Source: Erythrobacter sp. WG (lineage in GTDB: Bacteria > Pseudomonadota > Alphaproteobacteria > Sphingomonadales > Sphingomonadaceae). Taken from it: 64,000 bases of DNA. Under the pieces are notes generated by a model that was given only the letters and a program-made list of their open reading frames with translations, was not told the origin of the DNA and made no database searches. The position numbers were made by a program, and so were the translations under genes. The stretch covers positions 1-64,000 of the forward strand of contig NZ_JAPFGY010000006.1 of assembly GCF_026586795.1 (NCBI RefSeq). Reading direction: 5' to 3'. Numbering within the stretch: position 1 is the stretch's first letter; every line of letters starts with the position of its first letter. Positions 25,026 to 32,912 of this stretch are shown here, in pieces.

Positions 25026-25403
25026 ATGTCCCAGAACGTGATCGCCGCCGAGCGGCTTTACCTGACCGCCGACAAGGAGCAGCTGGTCGCCGACGGCGAC
25101 GAGCGCGCCGCCTTCCTCTACGCCACCGAGGGCGACGAGATCCCCGAGGAGATGGCCAAGAAGTTTGGCCTGGTCGACGGCAAGCTGAAGTCGAAGAAGG
25201 CGGCCGAGCCGAAGACCGAGACCAAGAGCGCCGCTGGCGCCCAGTCGAAGCCGGCCAAGCCCGCCGCGACCAAGCCGGCCAAGTCCGCCGCGACCAAGCC
25301 GGCCAAGTCCGCCGCGACCAAGCCCGCCGTCGAGGGCGAGAACAAGCCCGCCGAGGGCGGTGAGACCAAGGCCGCCGGCGACGGCGAGACCAAGGCGGCC
25401 TGA
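25026..25403 (+). CDS. Head-region protein with Lys/Ala/Pro repeat tail
   Basis: 125 residues. Residues 1-62 form a small folded part (AAERLYLTADKEQLVADGDE; YATEGDEIPEEMAKKFGL). The rest is low-complexity Lys/Ala/Pro/Glu, including three tandem 8-residue repeats KPAK(P/S)AAT encoded by 24-bp DNA repeats (25248-25319). A flexible tail of this sort could reach into or around the head. The family is unknown. A good ribosome site (AAGGAGAACACG) is present. Confidence 0.6.
   Translation: MSQNVIAAERLYLTADKEQLVADGDERAAFLYATEGDEIPEEMAKKFGLVDGKLKSKKAAEPKTETKSAAGAQSKPAKPAATKPAKSAATKPAKSAATKPAVEGENKPAEGGETKAAGDGETKAA
25248..25319 (+). repeat. Three tandem 24-bp repeats
   Basis: Three units of 24 bp, the first with a C instead of T at one position. 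They encode KPAK(P/S)AAT three times. Copy number may vary by slippage. Confidence 0.8.
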
Positions 25404-25405
25404 TC

Positions 25406-25630
25406 GTGTCGATCACCGTCCGCATCATCACGGGGGAGAGCGCGGCAGCCGTGCTCTCCTACCCGCGCCAGGATGGCGAACCGGTCGAAGGGGCCGAGTT
25501 CACCGAGGTGGCGCGTGTGCCCGCCTTCAGTCAGCACGACGTGACCGCCGATGCCTCGCACGACGTGCTGGTGATCGCGATGCCTGCGGACGGGCCTGCC
25601 GAGGCTGCGGCCCGGGCGGAGGCCGCCTGA
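25406..25630 (+). CDS. Small hypothetical head-region protein
   Basis: 74 residues, GTG start two bases after the previous stop. A beta-rich core with an Ala/Glu-rich end. No family is recognised. It lies between the capsid and connector genes. Confidence 0.5.
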   Translation: MSITVRIITGESAAAVLSYPRQDGEPVEGAEFTEVARVPAFSQHDVTADASHDVLVIAMPADGPAEAAARAEAA

Positions 25631-25631
25631 C

Positions 25632-26198
25632 ATGACCCTGCTCGACCGTGTCCGCCTGCGCGTCGCGACCGATCTGCCGGACGAGGAGCTGGAGGCGATG
25701 ATCGATGCGATCGCGCTCGAGCTCGACGCTCGCTTCGGCGGGGCGGGCGCGATCACGGTCGAGCTGGGCGATCCGCTGGACCCCGCCTCGCGCTTTCGCA
25801 CCACGCTGCGCCTCACCCGCCCGGCCGATGTCGCGCAGCCGATCACCGTGACCGAGATCGATCCGGGCAACACCGGCAATGCCGCCGACGAGAAGGTGCT
25901 GGCGCCTTCCGACTTCCGGCTCACCCACGGCGGCCGCACGCTCCAGCGCCTCACCGGCGGGCCGAACGGCCTGCCTTACTGGGCGCCGCTGGTGCGGGTC
26001 ACCTACACGCCGGTCGGTCTCGCCGCCGCGCGCGACGAGGTGACCATCAAGCTCATCGCCCTCGACCTCAGCTACCGCGGCGCGCTGCGGAGCGAGCGGG
26101 CGGGCGATTACCAGTTCACCCTCTCGGGCGACATGGCCGCCGATCGCGAGGCGATCCTGCGCACGCTCGAGGACCGGCGCGGGATGATGATGGCATGA
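25632..26198 (+). CDS. Head-tail connector (gp6-like)
   Basis: 188 residues. The start LLDRVRLRVATDLPDEELEA is a helical pattern like that of HK97 gp6 / phage connector proteins, which form the adaptor ring under the portal. The middle part is beta-rich with an insert. The order connector, head closure, gp10-like, tail completion, tail tube downstream supports the call. Confidence 0.7.
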   Translation: MTLLDRVRLRVATDLPDEELEAMIDAIALELDARFGGAGAITVELGDPLDPASRFRTTLRLTRPADVAQPITVTEIDPGNTGNAADEKVLAPSDFRLTHGGRTLQRLTGGPNGLPYWAPLVRVTYTPVGLAAARDEVTIKLIALDLSYRGALRSERAGDYQFTLSGDMAADREAILRTLEDRRGMMMA

Positions 26199-26281
26199 GG
26201 CGCGCCGTCATCTCCGCCTTCGCCGCGATTGCCGCCTGGGTGACCTTCGAGCTGCTCAGCGATCTTCGGAGCCGATCGTGA
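26195..26281 (+). CDS. Tiny membrane peptide between connector genes
   Basis: 28 residues with one hydrophobic stretch (AVISAFAAIAAWVTFELL). ATGA overlap upstream and GTGA overlap downstream. It bridges the two connector genes, so it may serve translational coupling. The function is unknown. Confidence 0.45.
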   Translation: MRRAVISAFAAIAAWVTFELLSDLRSRS

Positions 26282-26625
26282 TCGCCGGCCGCCTCACCAT
26301 GCTCGCCCGGGTCGAGCGCAACACCGCAACCGGCATCGACAGCTGGGGCAACCCTGTCGCGCCGGCCTTCACCGTGCACCATGCCGCGCTGCCGTGCTTC
26401 GTGTGGTCGAAGGCCGCGAGCGAGCGGGCCGACGGCACCAAGAGCACCAGCACCGAGACCTTCGGCATCATGATCGGCCGCGACGCGGACCTGAGAGCGG
26501 ACGACGAGATCGCGATCGTCATGGACCGGCTCGGCCGCACGCTGATCCCCGGCCGGCTGAAGGTCGAGGGCCCGGTGCAGTTCAAGCACACCCACCGCGA
26601 AGCCGCGCTGGAGCGCATTGCCTGA
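26278..26625 (+). CDS. Head closure / head-tail adaptor protein
   Basis: 115 residues, GTG start. A beta-barrel pattern with a loop (DSWGNPVAPAFTVHHAALPC) and an ending typical of the phage head-tail joining family (SPP1 gp16/HK97 gp9 type). It closes the head after packaging and gives the tail docking surface. TGATG overlap with the next gene. Confidence 0.65.
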   Translation: MIAGRLTMLARVERNTATGIDSWGNPVAPAFTVHHAALPCFVWSKAASERADGTKSTSTETFGIMIGRDADLRADDEIAIVMDRLGRTLIPGRLKVEGPVQFKHTHREAALERIA

Positions 26626-27080
26626 TGGCGAGCGAGAGCCTCACATGGAACGGCCCGGCGCTCACCGCGCGGATGCGGGAGGCGCAGAAGATCGGCGTCA
26701 ACGCGACGATGTCGGAGGCGGCCCGGCACGCCCGGCGCAACCACACCTGGCAGAACCGGCAGGGCCGGCTCGAGGCGTCGATCAACATCGTCGCGCCCGC
26801 CCGCGAGGACGGGGCCGGGGTGGTCGGCACCTGGGGATCGACCGACGTGCGCTACGCCCTGATCCATGAGCTGGGCGGAGTGATCGTGCCGGTGCGCGCC
26901 AAGGCGCTGAAGATCCCGCAGCCCGACGGCAGCTTCCGCTTCGTCAAGAGCGTCCGCATCCCGCCGCGCCCCTACCTGCGGCCGGCTGCCGATGCGGTCT
27001 ATCCGAAGCTCGCCAGCAACATCAGGGCCGCTTTCGAGAAGGCTTCAGGACCTTCTCAGGGAGGCGTGAGCGATGTCTGA
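26625..27080 (+). CDS. HK97 gp10-like tail/neck protein
   Basis: 151 residues. The pattern ...YALIHELGGVIVPVRAKALKI ... IPPRPYLRPAADAVYPKL is the classic HK97 gp10 / minor tail signature (a Pro-rich 'RPYLRPA' C-terminal motif after a beta core). It acts at the head-tail junction or as tail terminator. It overlaps the next gene by 8 bases. Confidence 0.78.
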   Translation: MASESLTWNGPALTARMREAQKIGVNATMSEAARHARRNHTWQNRQGRLEASINIVAPAREDGAGVVGTWGSTDVRYALIHELGGVIVPVRAKALKIPQPDGSFRFVKSVRIPPRPYLRPAADAVYPKLASNIRAAFEKASGPSQGGVSDV

Positions 27081-27504
27081 GACGGCCGATCTCGAAGGCG
27101 GCCTCGTCGCCTATCTGAAGACCATTCCCGCGGTCGCGGTTCTGACGGCCTCGCGCATCTTCGCCGGCGAGCTGCCCGCGGCCGAGACGGCTTCCATGCC
27201 GCGCAAGGCGATCGTCATCAGGGGCTCGGGCGGGATCTCGCTGACCGGCGAGAGCAGGCTCGAGCACGACACCCAGCGCGTCGACCTGTTCGCCTTCGGC
27301 GAGACCCCGCGCGAGGCGGCCCGAGTGATGCGCGCCGCCGCGCTCGCCCTGCGCCGTCTGGAGCGGAGCGTCCACGCCGGCTGCCTCCTGCACTGGGTCA
27401 ACGCGGCGAGCGGTTCGCTCTCCGGCCGCGAGCCCGAGACCGAGTGGCCCCGCCAGTTCCAGTCCTTCCAGGTCATGCACGGCCTGCTGACAATCGAGGA
27501 GTAA
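27073..27504 (+). CDS. Tail completion protein (DUF3168-like)
   Basis: 143 residues. The start is helical (LEGGLVAYLKTIPAVAVLTA). Then RIFAGELPAAETASMPRKAI leads into a beta core. The position between gp10-like and tail tube proteins fits the DUF3168/lambda U tail-terminator family that caps the tail tube. The assignment rests on the pattern and gene order. Confidence 0.65.
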   Translation: MSETADLEGGLVAYLKTIPAVAVLTASRIFAGELPAAETASMPRKAIVIRGSGGISLTGESRLEHDTQRVDLFAFGETPREAARVMRAAALALRRLERSVHAGCLLHWVNAASGSLSGREPETEWPRQFQSFQVMHGLLTIEE

Positions 27505-27508
27505 TATC

Positions 27509-28111
27509 ATGACCCCCTTTGAAATCATCGGCGCCCCGCTGACCCTGTGGGTCGCCCCGATCGGCACCGCCTTCCCCACGATCTCCGCCGCGCCGGGCGT
27601 GGGCTGGACGCTGGTCGGCACCAACGGCGATCGCAACTACGAGAACGGCGGCGTCACCGTCACCCACCGCAAGACCTACGACAAGGTCCGCACTGCTGGC
27701 GCCACCGGCCCGGTCAAGGCCTTCCTCAGCGAGGAAGACCTGATGTTCGGTGTCACCCTGCTCGACATCACGCTCGAGCAGTATGCGCTCGCGCTCAACG
27801 GCAACACCATCACCACCGTCGCGCCGGCGACCGGGCAGCCCGGCACCAAGCGGATCGGCCTCAGCGAAGCGCCGGGCCTGACCAAGGAGTACGCGCTGCT
27901 CGCCCGCGGCCTGTCGCCCTACAACGAGGCGCTGGGCATGCAGTTCGAGATCCCGCGCTGCTTCCAGTCGGGCGCGCCTGCCCCGGTGTTCCGCAAGGGC
28001 GGGACCGGCGCCGGCCTCGCGCTCCAGTTCGAGGCGCTCGAGAACCTCGCCGCGACCAATGCCCAGGAGCGTTTCGGCGTGATCCGCGCCGCGCACCTGC
28101 CCGGCCTCTGA
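27509..28111 (+). CDS. Major tail tube protein
   Basis: 200 residues, beta-rich, with the N-terminal pattern FEIIGAPLTLWVAPIGTAFP found in tail tube proteins of alphaproteobacterial siphophages. It polymerises around the tape measure to form the tail tube. A ribosome site (GAGGAGTAATATC) overlaps the previous stop. Length and position directly before the tail chaperones support the call. Confidence 0.75.
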   Translation: MTPFEIIGAPLTLWVAPIGTAFPTISAAPGVGWTLVGTNGDRNYENGGVTVTHRKTYDKVRTAGATGPVKAFLSEEDLMFGVTLLDITLEQYALALNGNTITTVAPATGQPGTKRIGLSEAPGLTKEYALLARGLSPYNEALGMQFEIPRCFQSGAPAPVFRKGGTGAGLALQFEALENLAATNAQERFGVIRAAHLPGL

Positions 28112-28127
28112 GCGGAGCGCCTGACCG

Positions 28128-28613
28128 ATGGACAACGCCCGCGCCCCGCTGCTCGACCTCGGCACGATCGTCGAGCGGCCCTTCATCACCATCGACGGCA
28201 AGCCCTTCGAGCTGCGCAACACCGACGAGCTGAGCGTGGCCGAAAGCCTGCGCTTCGGCCGCTGGGGCAAGCGGCTCGAGGAGCTGCAGGCTGACGGCGG
28301 CGAGGAGATCGCCGAGGAGCTGGACGCGCTGGTGGCGACGATGGCGCGGGCGATCCTCGTCGACGTGCCGGACGAGGTCTTCGCCGGCCTCTCCGGCACC
28401 CATCGATGGGCGATCATCGATGTTTTTACCGGGCTCCTGCTGCGGACCAAGCTGAAGGTGGCAGGAGCGATGACGACAGCGACTGGTCCGATACCGAACG
28501 GCCTTGGGAGCCTGACTGGGGCATCATTCTCCCCCGGCTCGTCCGTTTCTACGGCGGGAGCATCGGCGACTGGCTTCACCGCACGCCTGCGGCGGTGGTT
28601 CGGGCGTTCCTGA
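28128..28613 (+). CDS. Tail assembly chaperone, zero-frame product (G-like)
   Basis: 161 residues. The first ~110 residues form an orderly alpha/beta protein (ERPFITIDGKPFELRNTDEL). After AGAM the zero frame turns into a Thr/Ser/Gly-rich tail that looks unnatural, while the -1 frame becomes protein-like. This is the usual layout of lambda G/GT-type chaperones that coat the tape measure. The next gene is the tape measure. Confidence 0.7.
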   Translation: MDNARAPLLDLGTIVERPFITIDGKPFELRNTDELSVAESLRFGRWGKRLEELQADGGEEIAEELDALVATMARAILVDVPDEVFAGLSGTHRWAIIDVFTGLLLRTKLKVAGAMTTATGPIPNGLGSLTGASFSPGSSVSTAGASATGFTARLRRWFGRS

Positions 28614-28876
28614 AGATGATCCCGCGGATCGAGGCGGGCGAGACGCTGGCCGCGATCAATCGCGCGGCGCTCACCAACAACCTGACCTTCGAGAACGAGC
28701 TCGATAGGCAGGCCGCGATCGCGCGTCTCGAGCGCAAGGCGCGCGGCGAGCGCGAGCCTGCACCGGCGCGCGCCGATCCGCAGGACCTCGCCGGCATGGG
28801 CATCGGCGTGAGCGAAGAGGCCGCGCCGGAGATCGCCGATCGCGCGGCGTGGCTGGGCGGGGTGGGCCATGGCTGA
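28406..28876 (+). CDS. Tail assembly chaperone, -1 frame extension (T-like)
   Basis: The -1 frame is open from before 28406 to 28876 and encodes a natural helical domain (WGIILPRLVRFYGGSIGDWL ... PAAVVRAFLKMIPRIEAGET). It is most likely made as a fusion with the zero-frame protein by -1 frameshifting rather than from its own start. A run of five T at 28423-28427 (zero-frame GTT TTT ACC) is a possible slip site, but it is not a classic heptamer. A sequencing indel is the other explanation. The end overlaps the tape-measure ATG by 8 bases. Confidence 0.68.
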   Translation: MGDHRCFYRAPAADQAEGGRSDDDSDWSDTERPWEPDWGIILPRLVRFYGGSIGDWLHRTPAAVVRAFLKMIPRIEAGETLAAINRAALTNNLTFENELDRQAAIARLERKARGEREPAPARADPQDLAGMGIGVSEEAAPEIADRAAWLGGVGHG

Positions 28877-31160
28877 GAAGCTCGGCGAGGCGCTGCTCGA
28901 CCTGCGCACCAATGACGCGGGCTTCACCCAGGGCGTGACCCGCGCCGAGGGTCAGGCGAACCGTCTGGGGCAGACGCTCGACAAGACCAAGGGCAGCTCG
29001 GCCCAGCTCGCGACCGAGATGACCCGCACCGGCCAGAGCGCCCAACAGATGAGTGCCGGCTTCGAGCACGCCGGGCAGCGCGTCGTGCAGTCGGCAAACC
29101 AGCAGCGCGCCGGCATGCAGCAGCTGAGCTTCCAGCTCAACGACATGGCGACGATGTTCGCTCTGGGCGCGCGGCCGATGCAGATCTTCGCCTCGCAGTC
29201 CGGGCAGGTGATCCAGTCGGTCCAGATGATGATGGGCGGGACGAGCCGCTTGGCCGCTTTCCTCGGCGGCCCGTGGGGGATCGCGATCACCTCGGCGGTG
29301 GTGGTGCTGACCCCGTTCATCGGCAAGCTGTTCGAGGCCGAGGACGCGCTGGAGGGCGTCGAGTTCGCGAGCAGCAAGCTGAGCGACGCGCAGGACATCC
29401 TCGGCTCGGTGCTCGAAAAGACCACCGGCAAGATCGACGCCCAGTCGCAGGCGCTCCTGGCGCTCGCCCGGGCGCAGGCGGCGGCCGGCCGGATCGGCGC
29501 CATGCAGCGCCGCGCCGAGGCCGAGGGTACGATGAACGACATCCGCCGCGGCGAGCTGACCCTTCAGGGCGGTTTCGGCGGCGGCATCAGGATGGTGCGC
29601 CAGGGCGACGGGACCGAGGACGTGGTCACCGGTTTTCAGAAGGGCGACATCGGCGCGAGCTTCGCCATCGGCTCGCTCGAGAGCCGACTGAAGGCCGGAA
29701 GGATCAGCCAGGAAGCCTATTTCCGCGCCACCCAGGCGATCACCAACTTCACCGTCGAGGACGCCAACGTGAAGGTCTTCGAGGAGACCCAGGCGGCGCT
29801 CAACGGCGATGCCGCTGCCGGGCGCAGGATCCTCGGCCCTCAGCGCACCCGGAGCAACCGGGGGAGCCGGGGACCGCGCGAGCGCACCGAGGCGCAGAAA
29901 GCCGAGGACTTCGACAACCAGACCTTCAACCTCGAGCGCCAGGCGCTGCAGGCCAAGCTCTCGCTCGCCACCGACGCCGAGGAGCGCGCTGCAATCCAGG
30001 TGCAGCTTCTCGACCTCGAGCGCGAGCAGCGGATCGCTGAGATCGAGGCCAGCGATCTCGGCCGGAAGCGGAAGGACGCTCTCATCGCGCAGGTCGAGGC
30101 GCTGCTCGGCATTGCCCCGAAGCTCGACGAGCAGGGCAACCTCATCGTCTCGGCTAATATCGGCCTCGAGGGGCAGGTCATCGCCCGCGAGCGGATGGCG
30201 CAGATCGAGCGCGAGGCGCAGCTGCTCGCCGACGAGCAGTACAACGCCCAGCGTGATGCCCTGCAGCTGCAACTCCAGCTCGCCGACACCGAGAAGGAAA
30301 GGAAGGCGATCGCGCTGCAGATCCTCGAAGCGGAGGACGCCGCGCTGAAGGCGAAGCTCGAGGCCGTGATCGCCTCGCAGGTCGCCACCGCCGCCGAGAA
30401 GCAGCGCGCCCAGATCGCGCTCGATGCTTTGGGCGCCACCGCCGGAACCCGGCGTGCAGCCGTCGGCCGGCAGAACGAGACCGAGGTCGAGCGCTACATG
30501 CGCGGGCTCAATGCCACGCCGGGCATGATCAACGAGGCGCTCGACGGCATCAAGATCGACGGGCTGGAGGCGCTCAACGACGGGCTGACCGATGCGATCA
30601 TGGGTGCCGAGAACCTCGGCCAGGCCTTCAAGCGCGTGGCCGACCAGATCATCGCTGACCTGCTCCGCATCGCGATCCAGCAGGCGGTGATCAGGCCGCT
30701 GGCCAATGCACTGTTCGGTTCCGAAGGCGGCGGTGGCGGCGGAGGATTGTTCGGCAGGATCCTGGGCGGCCTCGGCGGCGCAGCAGCTGGCAGCTTTGGC
30801 TCTTCGGGCGGCGGGGTCGGACAGAACGCTTTCAAGGGCGGTAAGTTCGCCGGCGCTTTTGCGCGCGGCGGCACCATCCCGACCGGCAAGTTCGGCATCG
30901 TCGGCGAGGAGGGGCCGGAGCTGGCCTATGCCGGCCCGGACGGCTTGGGCATCTTGTCGAATTCCAAGACCCGCGCGCTGCTGGGCTCTGGCGGGGGTGC
31001 AGGCACGACGGTGCCCATCACCATCGCCGTCGATGCGACCGGCGCCGACGCGGCGGCGATCGCCCGGCTCAACGCGCGGCTCGACCGCCTCCAGTCCGAG
31101 CTGCCCGGCCAGATCGTCACCACCGTGCGCGAGGCGAAGGACCGGAGGGTGCTGCCATGA
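28869..31160 (+). CDS. Tail tape measure protein
   Basis: 763 residues that set tail length (about 0.15 nm per residue would give a tail near 110 nm; an estimate). The N-terminus is helical (lambda-integrase-like heptads; LSFQLNDMATMFALGARPMQ, the phage tail tape measure signature). A hydrophobic segment lies near 130-160 and a long coiled coil spans ~330-560. A Gly-rich C-terminus ends in the conserved FARGGTIPTGKFGIVGEEGP motif of tape measures. Overlaps of 4-8 bases link it to both neighbours. Confidence 0.9.
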   Translation: MAEKLGEALLDLRTNDAGFTQGVTRAEGQANRLGQTLDKTKGSSAQLATEMTRTGQSAQQMSAGFEHAGQRVVQSANQQRAGMQQLSFQLNDMATMFALGARPMQIFASQSGQVIQSVQMMMGGTSRLAAFLGGPWGIAITSAVVVLTPFIGKLFEAEDALEGVEFASSKLSDAQDILGSVLEKTTGKIDAQSQALLALARAQAAAGRIGAMQRRAEAEGTMNDIRRGELTLQGGFGGGIRMVRQGDGTEDVVTGFQKGDIGASFAIGSLESRLKAGRISQEAYFRATQAITNFTVEDANVKVFEETQAALNGDAAAGRRILGPQRTRSNRGSRGPRERTEAQKAEDFDNQTFNLERQALQAKLSLATDAEERAAIQVQLLDLEREQRIAEIEASDLGRKRKDALIAQVEALLGIAPKLDEQGNLIVSANIGLEGQVIARERMAQIEREAQLLADEQYNAQRDALQLQLQLADTEKERKAIALQILEAEDAALKAKLEAVIASQVATAAEKQRAQIALDALGATAGTRRAAVGRQNETEVERYMRGLNATPGMINEALDGIKIDGLEALNDGLTDAIMGAENLGQAFKRVADQIIADLLRIAIQQAVIRPLANALFGSEGGGGGGGLFGRILGGLGGAAAGSFGSSGGGVGQNAFKGGKFAGAFARGGTIPTGKFGIVGEEGPELAYAGPDGLGILSNSKTRALLGSGGGAGTTVPITIAVDATGADAAAIARLNARLDRLQSELPGQIVTTVREAKDRRVLP

Positions 31161-31855
31161 TCCTGCTTCAGCCCGATACGCCGAGCGGGATCGCACGGGT
31201 GCGATTCGACATCGAGCGGGTGGACTTCGGTGCGCCGGAAGCGAGCGGCCGGCAAGGTGGTGTGCAGTCGGGCTGGCCGCTGTGGTCGGCGCGCTACGAG
31301 CTCGATCGCAGCGATCCCGACAGCGCCGACCTGTGGCAGGCCTTCTTCGACCGGCTGCGCGGGCGCATCCGGCGGTTCTACGCCGTGGATCCCAAGCGGC
31401 GGTTGCCGAAGCTCTACCGCTTCGGCTTCGCCGGAATGGTGCGGGCCGGGACCAGCACGCCCTTCGACGGGACCGCCACCAGCTGGCTGCAGCTGACCGA
31501 CAGCGCAGGCGATGCGCGCATCACGCTCAATGGCCTTCCCGCTGGCCTCCAGATCAGCACCGGCGACATGATCGGTTTCCGCTGGGACGCGGCCGACGCG
31601 GCGGCCGGCAACATGATGCGGCGGACCATGGCCCGCGCGGTGCTGCCGGCGACGGCAAACGGAGCGGGGCAGGCGCTGGTGACCGTCGAGCCGCCGCTCA
31701 ACACCAGCCTCGTGCCGGCGGGTGCGATCGCGCATCTCGATAATCCTGCCGTGGTGATGCAGCTCGTGCCGGAAGATAGCCAGCTCGGCCCGATCGGCGT
31801 TGCCGGCATCCTCTCCGGCGGGACCATCACGGCCATCCAGGACCTGCGGCCATGA
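31157..31855 (+). CDS. Distal tail protein candidate (gene-transfer-agent ORFg12-like slot)
   Basis: 232 residues, beta-rich, with a motif on building blocks (YELDRSDPDSADLWQAFFDR, then RFYAVDPKRRLPKLYRFGF). It lies directly after the tape measure in the place of the first tail-tip protein of GTA-like tails. Likely part of the hub that closes the tail tube. The call relies on gene order; family membership is not certain. Confidence 0.6.
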   Translation: MILLQPDTPSGIARVRFDIERVDFGAPEASGRQGGVQSGWPLWSARYELDRSDPDSADLWQAFFDRLRGRIRRFYAVDPKRRLPKLYRFGFAGMVRAGTSTPFDGTATSWLQLTDSAGDARITLNGLPAGLQISTGDMIGFRWDAADAAAGNMMRRTMARAVLPATANGAGQALVTVEPPLNTSLVPAGAIAHLDNPAVVMQLVPEDSQLGPIGVAGILSGGTITAIQDLRP

Positions 31856-32499
31856 AGACGCTGCCGCCCTCGGCCCTCGCCGCCCTGCAAGCCGGCACCG
31901 CCATCGTCACCGGTGCGGTGGAGATTGCCTGCGATCCGATCGTGCGCGTGTGGGGCGGGTGGGCGCCGATCACCTTCGACGGACGCACCTTCGAGCCGAT
32001 CGGCGACCGCGGCCTCGTTCAGGTGGCGGGCGGCGCGCTGGGCGATGCGGCACAGAACATCACCCTGACGCTGTCAGGCATCGAGCCGGCGACGCTCGAG
32101 CTGCTCGAGGCGGAGGACCTGTCCGGCGCGCCCGCGGTGCTGTGGCGCCTGATCTTCGACCAGACCGGCAATACCCTGCTGGGCTTCAACGTCTGGGCAC
32201 GGGGGCGGCTCGACACGCTCAGCACCGAGGAGGAGGTCGGCGGGACGGCCGCGATTGTCGCGCAGCTGGAGACCGCCGCCAAGGGCCTCGGCCGGAGTGG
32301 CGGGCGCATGCGGTCCGATGCCGACCAGCGCCTCATCAACCCGTCTGACGGCTTCTTCAAGAACGTCTCATATGCTGGTGAGAAGACGCTGTACTGGGGC
32401 GGGCGGCGTCCGGCGCGTGCCGGCTCCTCGCTCCCCGGCGTGGGCGGCGGTTTCGGCGGCGGGATCGACGGCAGCTTCCCGAACGAGGTGGCCCGGTGA
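31852..32499 (+). CDS. Tail tip hub protein (DUF2163-like)
   Basis: 215 residues. The start LAALQAGTAIVTGAVEIACD ... ITFDGRTFEPIGDRGLVQVA and the segment NITLTLSGIEPATLELLEAE follow the DUF2163/phage baseplate hub pattern of GTA ORFg13. It ends in a Gly-rich tail. It probably forms the hub between the tail tube and the tip protein. ATGA overlaps on both sides. Confidence 0.65.
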   Translation: MKTLPPSALAALQAGTAIVTGAVEIACDPIVRVWGGWAPITFDGRTFEPIGDRGLVQVAGGALGDAAQNITLTLSGIEPATLELLEAEDLSGAPAVLWRLIFDQTGNTLLGFNVWARGRLDTLSTEEEVGGTAAIVAQLETAAKGLGRSGGRMRSDADQRLINPSDGFFKNVSYAGEKTLYWGGRRPARAGSSLPGVGGGFGGGIDGSFPNEVAR

Positions 32500-32912
32500 G
32501 CCGCAACCGCACCGCTCTCATCGAGGCGATCGAGGCGCGCAGGCTCAGCCGGTTCCGCTGGCGGCGCGGGCGCGACTGCGTGAGCTTTGCCGCGGCCTGC
32601 GTGAAGGCACAGACCGGCAGCGATCCGCTGGCAGGGCTCGGTAGCTGGGCGAACCTGCGCGAGGCGAGGGAGCGGGTGAGTGCTGAAGGCGGGCTCGAGG
32701 CTGCGCTCGACGCGCGCTTCGACCGCGTGCCGCCGGCGCTGGCGCAGCGCGGCGACATCGCCGGCGTGCCCGATCCGCTGTTCGGGATCCGCCTAATGGT
32801 GATCGAGGGCGAGATGCTGGTCGGCCCGGCGACGCGCGGCCTTGAGCGTCTGCCCCGCAGCGAGATGACGATCGCCTGGTCGATCGATGCCCGGGGGTCT
32901 GCCGATGAGTAA
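32496..32912 (+). CDS. Tail-tip NlpC/P60-like protein (DUF6950-type)
   Basis: 138 residues, GTG start in a GTGA overlap. The segment RWRRGRDCVSFAAACVKAQTG has the Cys that opens the NlpC/P60 fold, and LAQRGDIAGVPDPLFGIRL is the strand region that follows. It is the GTA ORFg14 slot, where tail peptidases cut cell-wall peptide. The usual catalytic His is not clear, so it may be structural only. Confidence 0.65.
   Translation: MSRNRTALIEAIEARRLSRFRWRRGRDCVSFAAACVKAQTGSDPLAGLGSWANLREARERVSAEGGLEAALDARFDRVPPALAQRGDIAGVPDPLFGIRLMVIEGEMLVGPATRGLERLPRSEMTIAWSIDARGSADE

Noticed and set aside
27473..28927. 484-codon minus-strand frame across the tail tube and chaperone genes
   Set aside because: Mirror frame; no domain and no ribosome site, while the plus-strand genes follow a standard tail order.
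28671..31196. 841-codon minus-strand frame opposite the tape measure gene
   Set aside because: Shadow of the tape measure protein; Leu/Arg/Gly-rich composition without domains.
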